Shown: in pieces, positions 36,111 to 36,758 of the stretch
How the letters are laid out: every line of letters starts with the position of its first letter
How positions within the stretch are numbered: position 1 is the stretch's first letter
Assembly (NCBI GenBank): GCA_903887845.1
Contig: CAISRC010000049.1
Span: 1-36,758 of the forward strand
Source: an uncultured Chlorobiaceae bacterium
GTDB lineage: Bacteria > Bacteroidota > Chlorobiia > Chlorobiales > Chlorobiaceae
DNA length: 36,758 bases
Direction: 5' to 3'
Position numbers and translations under genes: made by a program
The notes under the pieces: generated by a model
What the model saw: only the letters and a program-made list of their open reading frames with translations
Told to the model about the DNA's origin: nothing
Databases searched by the model: none

Positions 36111-36758
36111 TCAATTCATAATACGCTGCTGCTCTACAATTTTTTTCACAACATCTTTTGCCACTTCAAGAATCTCCACAGCACTTCTCACCTCTGCACC
36201 AGTGTACAACCGCAACGCCGCAACAAGAGGCTCAAGATGTCGTTCAGCAGGCGAATCAGCAAGAATGCACAGCGCTTCCGGCGCATACCCCAATGCCGCA
36301 AGCTTTACAAACTGCTCTATGGCTCCTTCGATGGTACTCTCAACAAGGTCAGCGTCGGCGACATACTCGCCTGCAAGATCCAGTGCTTCGTTTTGCCGCT
36401 CCTGCATCTTCATCAACAGTTTCAGCAACACTAATTGCGCGCTCAATCCTTGAGCACTTAATTCCATGGCCTTCATAAAAGCAGTTTCAGCCTCCTGATA
36501 TCGGTCAAGTTTTCCATAGACAACTCCTTTGTTGAGCATGGCGTTCGACACTTTGACAACAATCTGCTCTTCTGGCCGCTCTTTATAGGTGGCAATGAGC
36601 TCTTCATAGGTTTGAATCGCTTCATCCAGGCGGAGCAAACTGTCAAGAGCAATTCCCTTGTTGAACCGTGCACTGACCACCTGTTCCAGAATTCCCGTTT
36701 CAGGCCGCTCTGTATAGCGGGCAATAAGTTCTTCATAGAGCTGAATCTCTTCGTCCAT
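36111..36758 (-). CDS. TPR-repeat protein (N-terminus beyond window)
   Basis: The 215 visible residues belong to a protein running off the right edge, so the start is not determined. They contain at least two copies of a 43-residue unit with YEELIARYTERPETGILEQV / YEELIATYKERPEEQIVVKV, followed by ARFNKGIALDSLLRLDEA / AMLNKGVVYGKLDRYQEA. These are tetratricopeptide-like helical repeats that mediate protein-protein contacts. The C-terminal 90 residues are helical without a clear repeat. Similar proteins are found in many Chlorobi genomes; the partner is unknown. Confidence 0.75.
   Translation of the reverse strand: MDEEIQLYEELIARYTERPETGILEQVVSARFNKGIALDSLLRLDEAIQTYEELIATYKERPEEQIVVKVSNAMLNKGVVYGKLDRYQEAETAFMKAMELSAQGLSAQLVLLKLLMKMQERQNEALDLAGEYVADADLVESTIEGAIEQFVKLAALGYAPEALCILADSPAERHLEPLVAALRLYTGAEVRSAVEILEVAKDVVKKIVEQQRIMN

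Overview
The window is one long bacterial chromosomal segment. It is dominated by the merged str, S10, spc and alpha ribosomal-protein gene cluster, with all 32 of its genes on the minus strand. The protein sequences and gene complement resemble green sulfur bacteria (Chlorobiaceae). This assignment is an inference from family recognition, not from a search. There is no adk between secY and map. L36 is of the zinc-binding type and S14 of the long zinc-free type.

Left edge (1-971): five exact 24-bp tandem repeats, probably a relic of an IS21-like terminal repeat array, then rsmG on the plus strand converging on the ribosomal cluster. Ribosomal cluster (1033-20912): in transcription order rpsL-rpsG-fusA-tuf, a strong intrinsic terminator, then rpsJ-rplC-rplD-rplW-rplB-rpsS-rplV-rpsC-rplP-rpmC-rpsQ-rplN, a tRNA-Gly(UCC) gene, rplX-rplE-rpsN-rpsH-rplF-rplR-rpsE-rpmD-rplO-secY-map-infA-rpmJ-rpsM-rpsK-rpsD-rpoA-rplQ. 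A tRNA gene inside this co-directional run is the most unusual structural feature of the cluster.

Accessory stretch (about 20.9-24.3 kb): the predicted str promoter, a small SEC-C zinc-motif protein, a DUF4160/DUF2442 gene pair whose first member is a recognisable pseudogene (compensating frameshifts, a TGG-to-TAG nonsense change and a third frameshift), and a complete hipB-hipA type II toxin-antitoxin module with a candidate operator over its start.

Surface-glycan operon (24.3-33.7 kb, minus strand): obg, a short-form N-acetylglutamate synthase, an HPr-like protein, three glycosyltransferases, a small SAM methyltransferase, a Wzx-type flippase and a YfhO-type membrane protein. They are packed with overlaps or gaps of a few bases, except for about 30 bases between the synthase and HPr. 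The last six probably build and export a cell-surface glycan; the first three are housekeeping or regulatory.

Right edge (33.8-36.8 kb): xseB on the plus strand, converging on gatB; then a secreted SYLF-domain protein and the 3' part of a TPR-repeat protein that runs off the window. I found no CRISPR array, no rRNA and no complete insertion sequence. The candidates most worth a second look are the embedded tRNA, the decayed DUF4160 partner, the nested inverted repeat between infA and rpmJ, and the 24-bp array. I did not find a convincing wholly new multi-gene system.
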